Below are positions 24,601 through 35,100 of a stretch of 64,000 bases of DNA, piece after piece. The notes beneath the pieces are model-generated. The model saw only the letters and a program-made list of their open reading frames with translations, made no database searches and was not told the DNA's origin. Every line of letters begins with the position of its first letter. Position 1 is the first letter of the stretch. The translations under genes and the position numbers were made by a program. The stretch is from Glandiceps talaboti (Eukaryota > Hemichordata > Enteropneusta > Spengelidae): NCBI RefSeq assembly GCF_964340395.1, contig NC_135554.1, forward strand, positions 27,215,592 to 27,279,591. Reading direction: 5' to 3'.

Positions 24601-27600
24601 GCAATGAGATAGCATGGGTAAAATCTATGAAATGTCTAAGGCTGAATGCAATGAGATAGCAGGGGTAAAATCTATGAAATGTCTAAGGCTGAATGCAATG
24701 AGATAGCATGGGTATGCTCTCCTAAATCTGTGAAGTGCCTCAGGCTGAATGCTGAATTCACCTGGAGATAAATTTTGAGATTTGGCCACCATATCCCAAA
24801 AAATCAGTGTACTAATATTCTATCCAGTAATTCTGTTTGATTTTCACAGTGTAGTGTATGATGCCAAGGCTGGAGACAGTGAAGAAAAAAGTGCAGACAT
24901 GTTTGAAGAATTCGCTGGAGATCACTTGAAAGGAAAAGAGGAACTTGTAAGACAAGTGAAGGAGTTCATCTTGTTGACAAAAACACACTTAACAGAGGCC
25001 CATCAGGATCACACCGTGTAAGTGTTAACGAACTATCTAATTTTGATGTATATCATCACCACATAACAGAATTTATCAATAATAATAATAATAACTTTAT
25101 TACACAGCTGTATCATCAGTGAATACAGTATGGTAAACAACAACAGCAACAGCAATATTAATAATAACAACAAAATAATTTTTTTTATTGTGGAAATTAC
25201 TGAGTTTATTAGAATACAATTGAGGTTGTTTACAAATAATACTTATACAGCAAATAAACTGATCGGGTATTATTTTAAAGTTGATGCATACCTTTGATGA
25301 TATTAAAAGATGTCCATGGTGTTGTTAACACAGCTCATGTCATGAGGGTTTCCTTTACATTGAATGCCTAATCTGCATATGAGTTAAAACGTTCAAAATT
25401 GCCATTACTTTCCCAGATTTTCCTTTGCTATTACTGGCGCTGGTATAATTATGTAAGTAGCCCCCCAAACGGCGTAGCCCAATGGGGGCTTCTATGTTGG
25501 GACTATATTCATGAAAATATTGGTTTGATACACATTGGGAAGTGTTAAGACACTGACCTGGGATTGAAAATTACCCCTTTAAGTGTGCGGATACTGTATT
25601 GTGATTGAATTGTTTCTGAAACGCATAACTCCGAGTGCCTGACACCCTATTTTGCATATGACTGGCTGTATCTTTTGTAGGTGGAGAGCGTGTGGTGACT
25701 CACTGGCACATGATCACCAAAATATAAACATTCCCTATCTGGGTTGTTCACACATATAACATTAATACCATGCATAAGCCATTTAGAACAAAAAATATGG
25801 AATATATACTCTGGTCGTTCTCTACATCATGACAATGCATGTCTACATCATTGTTTCTGCTGTGTTCAAAATATGAGTCAAAACATTCAAAATTGTCATT
25901 ACTTTCCCCGATATTTCTTTGATATTACTAGCGCTGGTATAATTATGTTATTTTTCAATATTTTTCTTCATTCAGCAGGAAAATACTTGTGATCTAAGGG
26001 TTGCCACTTCTTGTCTAGCAACTCGTAGTGACAAGGCCTCTTAGGTCACTCATATTTTCCTTGGTTGAATGAAGAAAAATATTGTTGAATAATATCTAAA
26101 TATGTGCAACCTTCTTTCAGTAAATGGTTACTTTATTTGATTTCTTTAATCTTTCTACCTAATCAAGTGTAGTTACTTCTCATACCGCGTGTGTATATAA
26201 AGAACATTTGTTATGTATATATTTATTTTTATAACAGTGTAACCAGCAATACATTATATTAAGCATGTCAGTCAGGGCCTTGGGCCTCGATTAGTTCAGA
26301 AAGAACTACTGTCCTTGGTCCTCACCAGAATTTTATTTTGTCCCTAGACGTTGTATTTTTTTTTCTCTCTTTCATTTCTATATATTTATTCAATATCTGT
26401 ATAAACTGTATAAGTTCTGGTGAAATAAATTTCAATTCAATTCAATTCAATTCAATTCAATTCAATTCAATTCAATAACAGTTTTAGTGAACCCTGATCC
26501 TAGAAGGATGCAAGGAAAAGATCAACAAACAAATAAATGTATATTATACAAACAAACAAACAAACAAACAAACAAATGAATTATTGAATACATACATACT
26601 GAAAGAGTAACATAATTTGATTGTTATCTGTCTTGATATATTTTATATAATCAGATTTTTAATTCTCTTTTTTTCGGTCAAGTCGACATCTTTGTTGGGA
26701 TAGTATTAGTACTGGTATACTTTAAATACAAAAGACATCACACTCAAAAATCTCCTGTATGAAAAGAAAGTGTAACAGCTGTTACCAATCAGCTTTGTAT
26801 ACATAGTCAGCTGCAGCATGTTTCCATAGTAACAAGCTAAGCTGTGTAGACCATTTGTCAATCTAATCAGTATTTGAATGTTTTCTAGAAAACTTACTAG
26901 AACATTTAATCAAAAAAGAACATGAAAATAACATTAACATACGTTTCATAAGTTCAAAGTAAGAAATATGGGGCACCTCAGAATTAGTGGTTGTGTGATA
27001 TCATGGTTTCCTGTTTTTGAAAATAATCCATAGTTCTTTGAGAAAAAAACAAACCATTGTATATCCCTACAGGCTACAAGCTTCATTATCCTATGGTGGT
27101 AATCTGTACCATAAACAGGTTTTCCAGCAGATTTTGTCTTATTTTAGCTTGCAAATACAAAGTATCAAGATCAGTGAGACTGCATGATCACAAGGTTTCA
27201 TGTTGAGATAGACACAATAAAGACAACATACAAACATCCCTTACACAGTGTATGCTCATAACACACAAACATCCCTTACACAGTGTCTGCTCATAACACA
27301 CAAACATCCCTTACACAGTGTCTGCTCATAACACACAAACATCCCTTACACAGTGTCTGCTCATAACACACAAACATCCCTTACACAGTGTCTGCTCATA
27401 ACACACAAACATCCCTTACACAGTGTCTGCTCATAACACACAAACATCCCTTACACAGTGTCTGCTCATAACACACAAACATCCCTTACACAGTGTCTGC
27501 TCATAACACACAAACATCCCTTACACAGTGTCTGCTCCATCGACACAATAAAGATAAAACACAATCATCACTTACACAGTGTCTGCTCCATAGACACAAT

Positions 27601-28829
27601 AAAGATAAAACACAAACACCTCTTACACAGTGTCTGCTCTGTAGTTTGTTAATGATAACAAAAACAAATACAAATGTAACAAAATAGGAAGTAGACACTG
27701 TGTACGGGATGTTTGTGTGTTTATCGTTATTGTGTCTATCTTAACACCAAACCTGATGATTAGTCTCACTATTCTTGCTACATAATTGTTTAATATGCAT
27801 TTGCAAACTGAGATGAAATCTCCTGTATACTGATGATGTACAATGTATTTTTTTGTCCAGAATGTCATTGTTGTACCATAAGTATTATGACAAGAATGTT
27901 CCACTGTAGTACCGATAGTTTAACCCCCATAAGGTTCATATTTCTGTGATGACCACTTCTATACATTACAGCTTTGGTACTGATGATGTACACTACTTCC
28001 TGGATATTGACATGGCAGTATTAGGGTGGCCAGAGACAGAATATGACTGTTATACTAAAGGTATACGACAGGAATACATACACATCCCAGAAAAACAATA
28101 CAGAATTGGAAGAGCTACGGTGCGTATTAATGTATCCTATTCTCCCTTAAAACTGTGTACAAATGGTTTGGTCTTGTAAAACGTAGTTACTGTGGAAAGG
28201 TAAATATATGAATGCTGTGTTTCAATCCATACTATGGACTTAGATTATGGCATGGATTGAAATGTTGTATTTATTTCCATAGTAACTGTTCTATTTATTC
28301 TTGGCCCCAATGAATATATTCTCTCTGGTTTAGTCTCATTTTCTACGGTTTATTAACTATTTCAATTGCAGGAGACAGTGTTGATAATATGTATGTATTA
28401 TAATGTAGGCAGAGTAAAACAGAATGACATGGACAGACAGTGTTGCCATTCTATTTCATTTCATCAGTGCAAAACTGACATATAGTCACCTAGTAGCAAT
28501 GATACCACCCATAGCAACTGTAAAATAAGTATATTGCATAGGCAACAACCGGGATGGATCGGCATGTGGATAAATATTTGTTTTTTTAAAAAGTAACTCA
28601 TAAACTGTACAGTTGTGCTATAAGACCATTAATATTATTTTAACTATTATCTTTTACAAAGGTGTTGAAGTCTTTCCTGGAGAGGAAAAATATCTATGCA
28701 ACCAAAGCATTTCGAGACAAATATGAAATGATTGCCAGGACTAATGTTGAAAGAGAAATCAAGAAATTGGAGGACCCAAGTTCTAAGATTGAAGGACTGC
28801 CGGGTGTTAGGGGAGAGATATGTGAATAG
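21678..28829 (+). CDS. HD-superfamily metal-dependent phosphohydrolase (COG4339-like), 4 exons
   Basis: Exons 21678-22015, 24850-25017, 27972-28119 and 28662-28829 join in frame to 273 residues. The marks are those of the predicted metal-dependent HD phosphohydrolases: RYYHSLNHL (His80), FHDVVYDAK (His112-Asp113), LLTKTH (His159), FLDIDMAVLG (Asp180/182), and the C-terminal FLERKNIY...NVEREI block. His and Asp are the expected metal ligands. From family knowledge the members lack a firm physiological substrate; many bacterial ones are mislabelled as NMDA-receptor subunits. Intron 1 cuts the Asp codon of the HD pair (GA|T). The first 42 residues include a hydrophobic stretch (about 16-34) that may be a membrane anchor or targeting signal; starting at Met43 would give an ordinary cytosolic form. 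The first ATG follows an in-frame TGA. Confidence 0.85.
22370..22445 (+). pseudogene. Diverged duplicate of the end of HD-gene exon 1
   Basis: Inside intron 1, an acceptor-like TCATCTAG is followed by 24 open codons reading DIVRYYEQYKNEIRAR...FFH. These align with DMFHYYDEYRDDIKAR...YFH at the end of exon 1 and end at the same CAC-GA|GT junction. It is two codons shorter. The donor has weakened from GTAAGT to GTACTC. Many changes are conservative (D/E, R/K). It may be a relic exon, or a usable alternative exon. No other part of the gene is visibly duplicated nearby. Confidence 0.6.
23207..24755 (+). repeat. 47-bp minisatellite in HD-gene intron 1, about 32 copies
   Basis: Each unit contains GGTAAAATCTATGAA, TGTCTAAGGCTGAATGCAAT and GAGATAGCA. 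Two sites alternate between copies: GAAGTG/GAAATG and CATGGG/CAGGGG. Both flanks carry a diverged edge unit reading GAAGTGCCTCAGGCTGAATG. Unit length is almost constant. There are no unique spacers, so this is not a CRISPR-like structure. Confidence 0.96.
25340..26100 (-). repeat. Dispersed repeat family D, one near-full and partial copies
   Basis: In reverse orientation to the 49670-50040 copy. The segment at about 25780-26095 ends in the family's hairpin (CAATATTTTTCTTCATTCAG and its complement around TTGAATGAAGAAAAATATTG). It also shares the blocks GGAAAGTAATGACAATTTTG, CATCATTGTTTCTGCTGTGT and GGAATATATACTCTGGTCGT. A partial copy of the internal part lies at 25390-25460. Confidence 0.65.
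26262..26475 (+). mobile_element. Probable 3' end of a non-LTR retroposon
   Basis: A stretch beginning near GTCAGTCAGGGCCTTGGGCC runs through a T-rich segment and GTGAAATAAATTTCAATTC into about nine CAATT units. A 3'-UTR-like segment capped by a short tandem tail is typical of CR1/L2-type LINEs or their SINEs. No reverse transcriptase frame is present, so only the tail is called. Confidence 0.45.
27116..27827. mobile_element. Inverted-repeat element with internal 35-bp array
   Basis: Arms of about 125-135 bp (27116-27250 and 27700-27827) are inverted copies. Matched blocks are GTGAGACT, AGATAGACACAATAA, ACAAACATCCC and ACACAGTGT, with TTTGCAAA near the outer part. Between them the inner arm sequence (CTTACACAGTGTCTGCTCAT plus AACACACAAACATCC, 35 bp) is repeated about nine times directly (27237-27535), then in two longer variants carrying GACACAATAAAGATAAAACA. 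It lies in HD-gene intron 2. No coding capacity; short open frames here follow the repeat. Confidence 0.7.
28186..28286. mobile_element. About 100-bp hairpin element in HD-gene intron 3
   Basis: GTTACTGTGGAAA...TTTCAATCCATAC pairs with GCATGGATTGAAA...TTTCCATAGTAAC across a short loop. It is a snap-back MITE-like sequence without coding capacity. Confidence 0.5.
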
Positions 28830-29039
28830 TTTGAACCTGAAGTAGATAATTGATTGTTGATGGATTTTTGAGTATGAAACTGTAGGAAACTCTATTTTAA
28901 GTACGTTATACAGACACCTAGGCTAAATGTTTTACCCCTGTATTTGTCTTTGTTCCAAAATGCGAGACACAGATAATATTGTCACTGTGAGTTGACTAGA
29001 AGTTGAAGATATGTAGTGACAAAACACACATGGCATGAC

Positions 29040-29230
29040 TTATTTTCCAGCTGACTGAAGAAAAATATTGGGGAGTGATATGATTAATACACAAAGGTAA
29101 AAATCTCTGGAAAAATACTAATGGTGGTTTTAAATATTTTGACTCCTATTTTGGTAGTGTAAAACTAATGAAACAAGCATACACTGTCATGATATAGGAC
29201 AACCAGAATATAAATCCTGTATATTTTTGT
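29040..29230 (+). repeat. Dispersed repeat family D, partial copy
   Basis: Shares TGAAGAAAAATATTGGGG, then GGTTTTAAATATTTTGACTC and the CAACCAGAATATAAATCCTG block with the copies at 32840 and 49800. The 5' half of the hairpin is missing. Confidence 0.6.
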
Positions 29231-29384
29231 TTAATCATGTATGATGTCACTGTGCTTGGTATAATAGTACTTTCATTTAGCTGACACTGCAAAAACAAGA
29301 TGGAATATATTTCTGTGACCAAAATCACGCTAAACATGATTAATCCTAGAAAGGGTTGTATACTGAAGTCTTATGGTGAATTTT

Positions 29385-29690
29385 CAACATGCTTTCATAC
29401 CAAACGTGTTCAATGTATTTTCAATCATGCTTGTATACTGAACATGTGGTGTGGATTTTCAATCATGCTTGTATACCGAACATGTGGTGTGGATTTTCAA
29501 TCATGCTTGTATACCGAACATGTGGTGTGTATTTTCAATCATGCTTGTATACCGAACATGTGGTGTGGATTTTCAAATGGCCAAATGTGTCGTGTATTTC
29601 AATCATGTTTAGGCTGAACATGTGGTGTGTATATTTTCAAACACGCCAAAGCTGAACATGTGGTATGGATTTTCAAACATGTTTGTATAC
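29385..29690 (+). repeat. 38-bp minisatellite, about 8 degenerate copies
   Basis: Direct repeats built on TTTTCAATCATGCTTGTATA, then CCGAACATGTGGTGTG. Four central copies are nearly identical and the outer copies are diverged. It is open in two frames only because of the unit's composition. Confidence 0.85.
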
Positions 29691-30084
29691 CAAACACGTA
29701 TGATAGACAACTATCTGAGAGATAAATTTCACATCACCGAATTTATGGATGATGGAACACTGTGAAGTGAAACCCATTGCACAGTTTGTGTTCTGAGCTA
29801 CCTAGATTATATACTTGCACAGTTTGTGTTCTGAGCTACCTAGATTATATACTATTGTGATGGAATTATAATGTAGCTGTTAACAGAAGATATGAGATGA
29901 ATAAGACAAAGCCATACATGTAAACAGAAAATGTATGATAGGATTTTGAATAGGGTTATAAATTTATACTAGAGTTACATGTAAACAGAATATATGGATC
30001 TTGTAACATAGAAAGACTATATTTTGAATTTTTGATTTACACATGGGTATGTTATAGAACATTGAGATTGTATTTTGTTACTAT

Positions 30085-30150
30085 ACATGTACTATATATA
30101 TATAGCGCTATATAAGAAACCAACATTATTATTATTAACATTATTATTAT
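30085..30150 (+). mobile_element. Possible retroposon 3' tail
   Basis: TAGCGCTATATAAGAAACCA followed by ATTATTATTA repeats resembles the 3' end found on many animal LINE/SINE copies, where GCGCTATATAA precedes a short tandem tail. No body of the element is recognised upstream. Confidence 0.35.
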
Positions 30151-30596
30151 GTACTGGCAAAAGTTAGGTCCATTCTAGTCATAACCAATTTTTTTAATTC
30201 TTGTATCAAAACAATGCATGTGAACTTTATTAGTGAATGGCAAATACCACTGTATAGGTAGGCCACTCTGTTTGGGTGCCTCACACATCAGCCAAACCCT
30301 TTCAAGATCAAGACTGTGAGGGCGCAGTAACACAACTCATCTTACTGTCTACTTAATGTAAAACCATATATAATATAATGTACAGTGAGATACTCATATA
30401 GAGATAATGTACAATATATATAATTCTTGGGTTAATTGGATAATTCTTGGATAACTCTTGGGTTATACAGCCATCATAATTTTTTTCTTTATCTGACGAA
30501 CAATTTTGATTTTTGCAATATGACATAGAGGACTTAGTAATACATATTTAATTGGTAATCAGAGCCAAGTTGTGTGTGTGTGTGTGTGTGTGTGTG

Positions 30597-30634
<38 letters not shown>

Positions 30635-31125
30635 GTATACCTGTTTCTTGTTCAAGATGCATCATTTACCATCTCATTTGTTATTACATAATAATACTAG
30701 TGGTATTTGTACTTATGTACCAGAGGTTTCTTGTACTAGTGTGTATGTGCATACTAGTGGTATTTGTACTTCAGTGCAGTACTGAAAACATTATACCTGC
30801 ATGTAAATCATAAATAAATACAATTGTGTGTTCTACAAAAAAATGCAGAGTATCATTATAAAGGAAATCTGCTGTTTTAAATAAACATGTGTAATACTAA
30901 AAGAATCCCATGCCACATGATTGCAGGCTTTCCTGCTGCAGTTTCACTCAATATGCTCAATATGACCATATGAATACGGTCATAGAGAACACTTACAAGC
31001 ACTCGTACAAATACCCTGAGTATGCCACACTTACACATCATGTGATTATGTCATAGTATTTTGTACATGCATGGGTTTGTAATTGTATTATTCGGGGGAA
31101 ACTGTTGTCATCTAACAATACCATG

Positions 31126-31474
31126 GCTTAATATAGTATAGTATAGTATAGTATAGTATGGTATGGTACGGTACAGTACAGTATAGTATAGTATAGTATA
31201 GAATGGTATGGTATGGTATGGTATGGTACAGTACAGTACACTGTATAGAATAGTATAGTATAGTACGGTACAGTACAGTACAGTACAGTATAGTATAGTA
31301 TAGTATAGTATAGTATAGTATAGTATAGTATAGTATAGTATAGTATAGTATAGTATAGTATAGTATAGTATAGTATAGTATAGTATAGTATAGTATAGTA
31401 TAGTATAGTATAGTATAGTATAGTATAGTATAGTATAGTATAGTATAGTATAGTATAGTATAGTATAGTATAGT
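31126..31474 (+). repeat. (TAGTA)n pentanucleotide tract, about 350 bp
   Basis: A pure TAGTA core from about 31285 to 31474. The proximal part is interrupted by TGGTA, CAGTA and CGGTA variants. Open frames on the minus strand (YYTIL repeats) are artefacts. Confidence 0.97.
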
Positions 31475-32152
31475 ACATGTTTATGACATATTTCACCTAA
31501 CAACACACATAATTATACATTTGTACAATGCACTGTCTTTCTTTCATTTTATGATGAAATTAAATGTATTAAATCAAATGTAATAAAGAGGAAAACATTG
31601 ATTTCATCAACACCCACTACACAGCACAACCTGGAACTAGAAAGTTGATTGTTGTAAATCAATCATAAGGTAGAATACTCTGTAGTTATCTCAGTTTGTA
31701 TCAGCTGAGGGTAGATTTTGACGTCAAAGATAAGAACATTTTCACAGGGTTTTAGTAAATAGTCACATTCTCAATGTGTGATTTTTGTAATTTTGATCAA
31801 AATAAGACTTTGTTCTAGAATCCAAATTAATCAGTTTTGTAAATTTCAGAGAAATTTTAATTTTAAAGAATTTAATAAGACAAAAACAAATCAGATTTAT
31901 TACAGTAGGAAGTGTTCTTTAATTTACATATGTAAATATATCAAATCATGTACATTCCATAGAAATTAAAAGTATTTTAATGAAACCAAAAGTCTGTCCA
32001 ATTTGCACTGTTATAATTGTAATTACCATAGTCCAGATGCTACTTGAAAGCAATGAACATTTAGAAATTATATTATATATATTATATATCTTGTAATTTC
32101 TGCAAAACTTTGATGTATAAAATCTTATAAAATGTTGTCAATTTCTAAACCA

Positions 32153-32158
32153 TTTATT
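32153..32158 (-). promoter_or_regulatory. Polyadenylation signal of the short HSDL2-like gene
   Basis: AATAAA on the minus strand, 24 bases past the TAA at 32182-32184. A nearby signal supports this being the real 3' end of the shortened gene. Confidence 0.55.
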
Positions 32159-32181
32159 TTGTTACTGTCTTTAGTACCTCT

Positions 32182-35100
32182 TTACATTTTCGATTTTCTG
32201 AAAACCTGTCTATCTGCAACCATTTTCTTTGCACGTTTGTCGTCTACTTCCAAGAAGTAGTCAGGTAGGAGAGGATTGCCTGTAGGAAAATAAACAAGGT
32301 CAAAGGTCAATATGTAACTTTATAGGTATCCATGAAGAATAATCTAAATTTCGCAGTATACAAAACAAGTGATAAGTATTTGACACAACCAATACTAATT
32401 GTAACTTAAACTAAGAATAAACAGGAGTAAAGCATCTAAACATAAGTTTTTTTTTCATGTTTGTAAAAAAGGAATACCTTTGACAATATGACAACACATT
32501 ACCTGGGACTACAGCATATTTTTCAAAGTCAGTCACTCCTAGTTCTCTCAGAAGGGTTTCATCAACACAGAAATTACCGGTAAATTTTGTACTGTCCCTT
32601 GTCAGTATAACATAGGCAGCGTCTGCCATGATATCAGTGGTACGACCCATTTTATCCATTTCATCTCCACCAAGAAATGTTGTAGCAGCAGTCTTGATAA
32701 CTATAAATAGTATCATGAAAACACAAAAATTATAGTGCATAAAAATTCACGGTCTTTCCTCACTTTACGTGATTTTAGGACAATCAGTTATCATTGTCTG
32801 ATATTCTTCTCTGTTCAGTCAAAGAAAATAACAGGTAATCTATAGAGCCTTGTCACAAGTTGAAAGTGACAAAACCCCTTAGGTACAAGTATTTTCTAGC
32901 CGAATGAAGAAAAATATTGGGGGAATAATTATACCTCCTCAAGCATAATTTATGAAAAATTAGGAAAATATGGTGATTTGGAACATTTTGACTCCTGTTT
33001 CAAGCACTGCAGACCCAGTGATGTAGATGCAAGTTGTAGTGACATATCCTGGTACACCAAATAGGATATAAAACCAGTATTTGTTGTTTGAAGGCATGCA
33101 GCTTGGCTTGTGTGTGTTGTATAAAGTGCACAACTGTGTATGTTCTAAGTTAAGTTTTAGCTTGGACATGAGAAGAGATCTGAAGCCATAGACAACCTGT
33201 AGACTAACAGAAGATAAATATTCAACAAGAATTCCATTACATCTGTGTACAGTGATGAAAAAACATGTAAATATCTGAATTTAGGCAGTGAAATTTGTGT
33301 TTAAACAAAAACGCAAAAATAATTAGTGACTAAAATGCTTTCTTGTACATGAACACAATGTACCATTCTGGTAATTAGTAAGAACTAAAATTGCTAAATT
33401 ATCTAGCAGTGAAAATATCAAATTTGACAGTATTATTGAATTTATAGTATATATACGTTCAATTTCATTTCATTTAACTTCAACTTACCTGTTTGTGGCC
33501 AGAGTGCATTGACAGCAATACTATCCTCTTTGAACTCTTCAGCCATTCCTAGTACACACATAGACATACCATACTTTGCCATGGTATAGGCTGAAATAAC
33601 AACAACAACAAAATATCCTGATCAATTATACGATACTATGAAATGTATAGTGGCATACAGAGGCAGAAGTCAATCACCAAATTAAAACAATTACACTACT
33701 TTAAAGTGGCCATATGGATGAGGATTGGGTATTTATGTTGGATTTTTAATTTATAAATAATTTTATCATGGCTTCCTGCTTGAAAAATCAATGTGAAACA
33801 ACATAGACCAAGTCTGTGTTTGTAAGTCATTACATTACAAGAAGCTAGAAAAAAATGTGTAAAAAGTTTGCTATTGTACGTACAATAACAAAGATTTTAC
33901 ACATTTATTAATCTTTTGCAATGTATTGAGTTACAAACAAGGACTTGGCATGGCATATGTTGTTTCACATTGATTTGAGTAAAACCTCTTACCAAAGGTC
34001 TTTCTCAATACTCTTGGAACACGAAGAAAACAAGAATCAGAGGAGCAAAGTTGTTTCTATCTTGTCACTAATGACAACTTAATATCAAACTCATCTTTTG
34101 CATAATCAAGATTTTTTACAATAAAGAAAAAAGAAGATCGTTTTGCATGTGCATATTTCTGTATCCCCTCTTCCTCTGCACTTCGAGCTCCTCAGAGATG
34201 AGGTGCATTACAAATCATCTTATTAATTAATTAATTAATGTGTCACGGTTTGTCAATTAATAAGTGATAAACTTTGTCTGGTGCACACTTTAAGGGTACA
34301 ACAACCCTTTATATTTCCTCAACTACCCAGAGAGTATACAATCACTGCTATAAAGCACACAGGATAAAATCATTCACATAGTGGCTACTGTTCTACCAGG
34401 TACCCCACAGTCTCAGGAGAACACATTAATACATACCTACATGGTTGGCAAACCAGTGTGGTTTCATGTTCAATGGAGGACTGATATTCAAAATATGGGG
34501 GTTCTTTCCTTTGACTAAATGTGGCAGACATAACTTGGATCTGTAATACAAGTAAGATAATGACTAGTTATAAATGTGTAACTCTCAAATGTATGTATGC
34601 TGTATGTACGCTGTATGTATCCTGTATGTATGTATGTGTGTATGTATGTATGTATGTATGTATGTATGTATGTATGTATGTATGTATGTATGTATGTATG
34701 TATGTATGTATGTGTGTGTGTGTGTGTGTGTATGGATGGATGGATGTATGGATGAATGTATGCTGTATGTACGCTGTATGTACGCTGTAACTCCATGCTA
34801 AGTATCGTATCATGATTTGCATCATCTTGTATCATATTACATAATTACCATACATCATGTTGTGTCATGTCACATCAAATCATGTCACTTCACACCACAT
34901 CATAGCCATATCCACTAGTGTCAGAAAATATTCATCTCTATTATCATATCATTCCATGTCAGTATTAAATTCACAGCACATCACATCACATCATGCCATA
35001 CCACACCACACCACATCACACCACATCCCATCCCATTGCATCGCAAGACATCACATCACACCACACCACACCATATCACATCTCATAATCACATCATATC

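Larger units (their letters stand above)
28830..32181. other. Intergenic between HD gene and HSDL2-like gene
   Basis: Contains a family D copy, a 38-bp minisatellite, a retroposon-like tail, a (TG)/(TC)/(TA) microsatellite at 30571-30634 and a long pentanucleotide tract, listed separately where large. No further gene was recognised. I looked on the minus strand for a second SCP2 exon downstream of 32182 and saw none. Confidence 0.45.

Noticed and set aside
23207-24755. CRISPR-like regular array
   Set aside because: Whole 47-bp units repeat with no unique spacers, the host is an animal, and the array is intronic. Ordinary minisatellite.
31108-31506. Open YYTIL repeat frames
   Set aside because: Pentanucleotide tract read in several frames; low complexity only.
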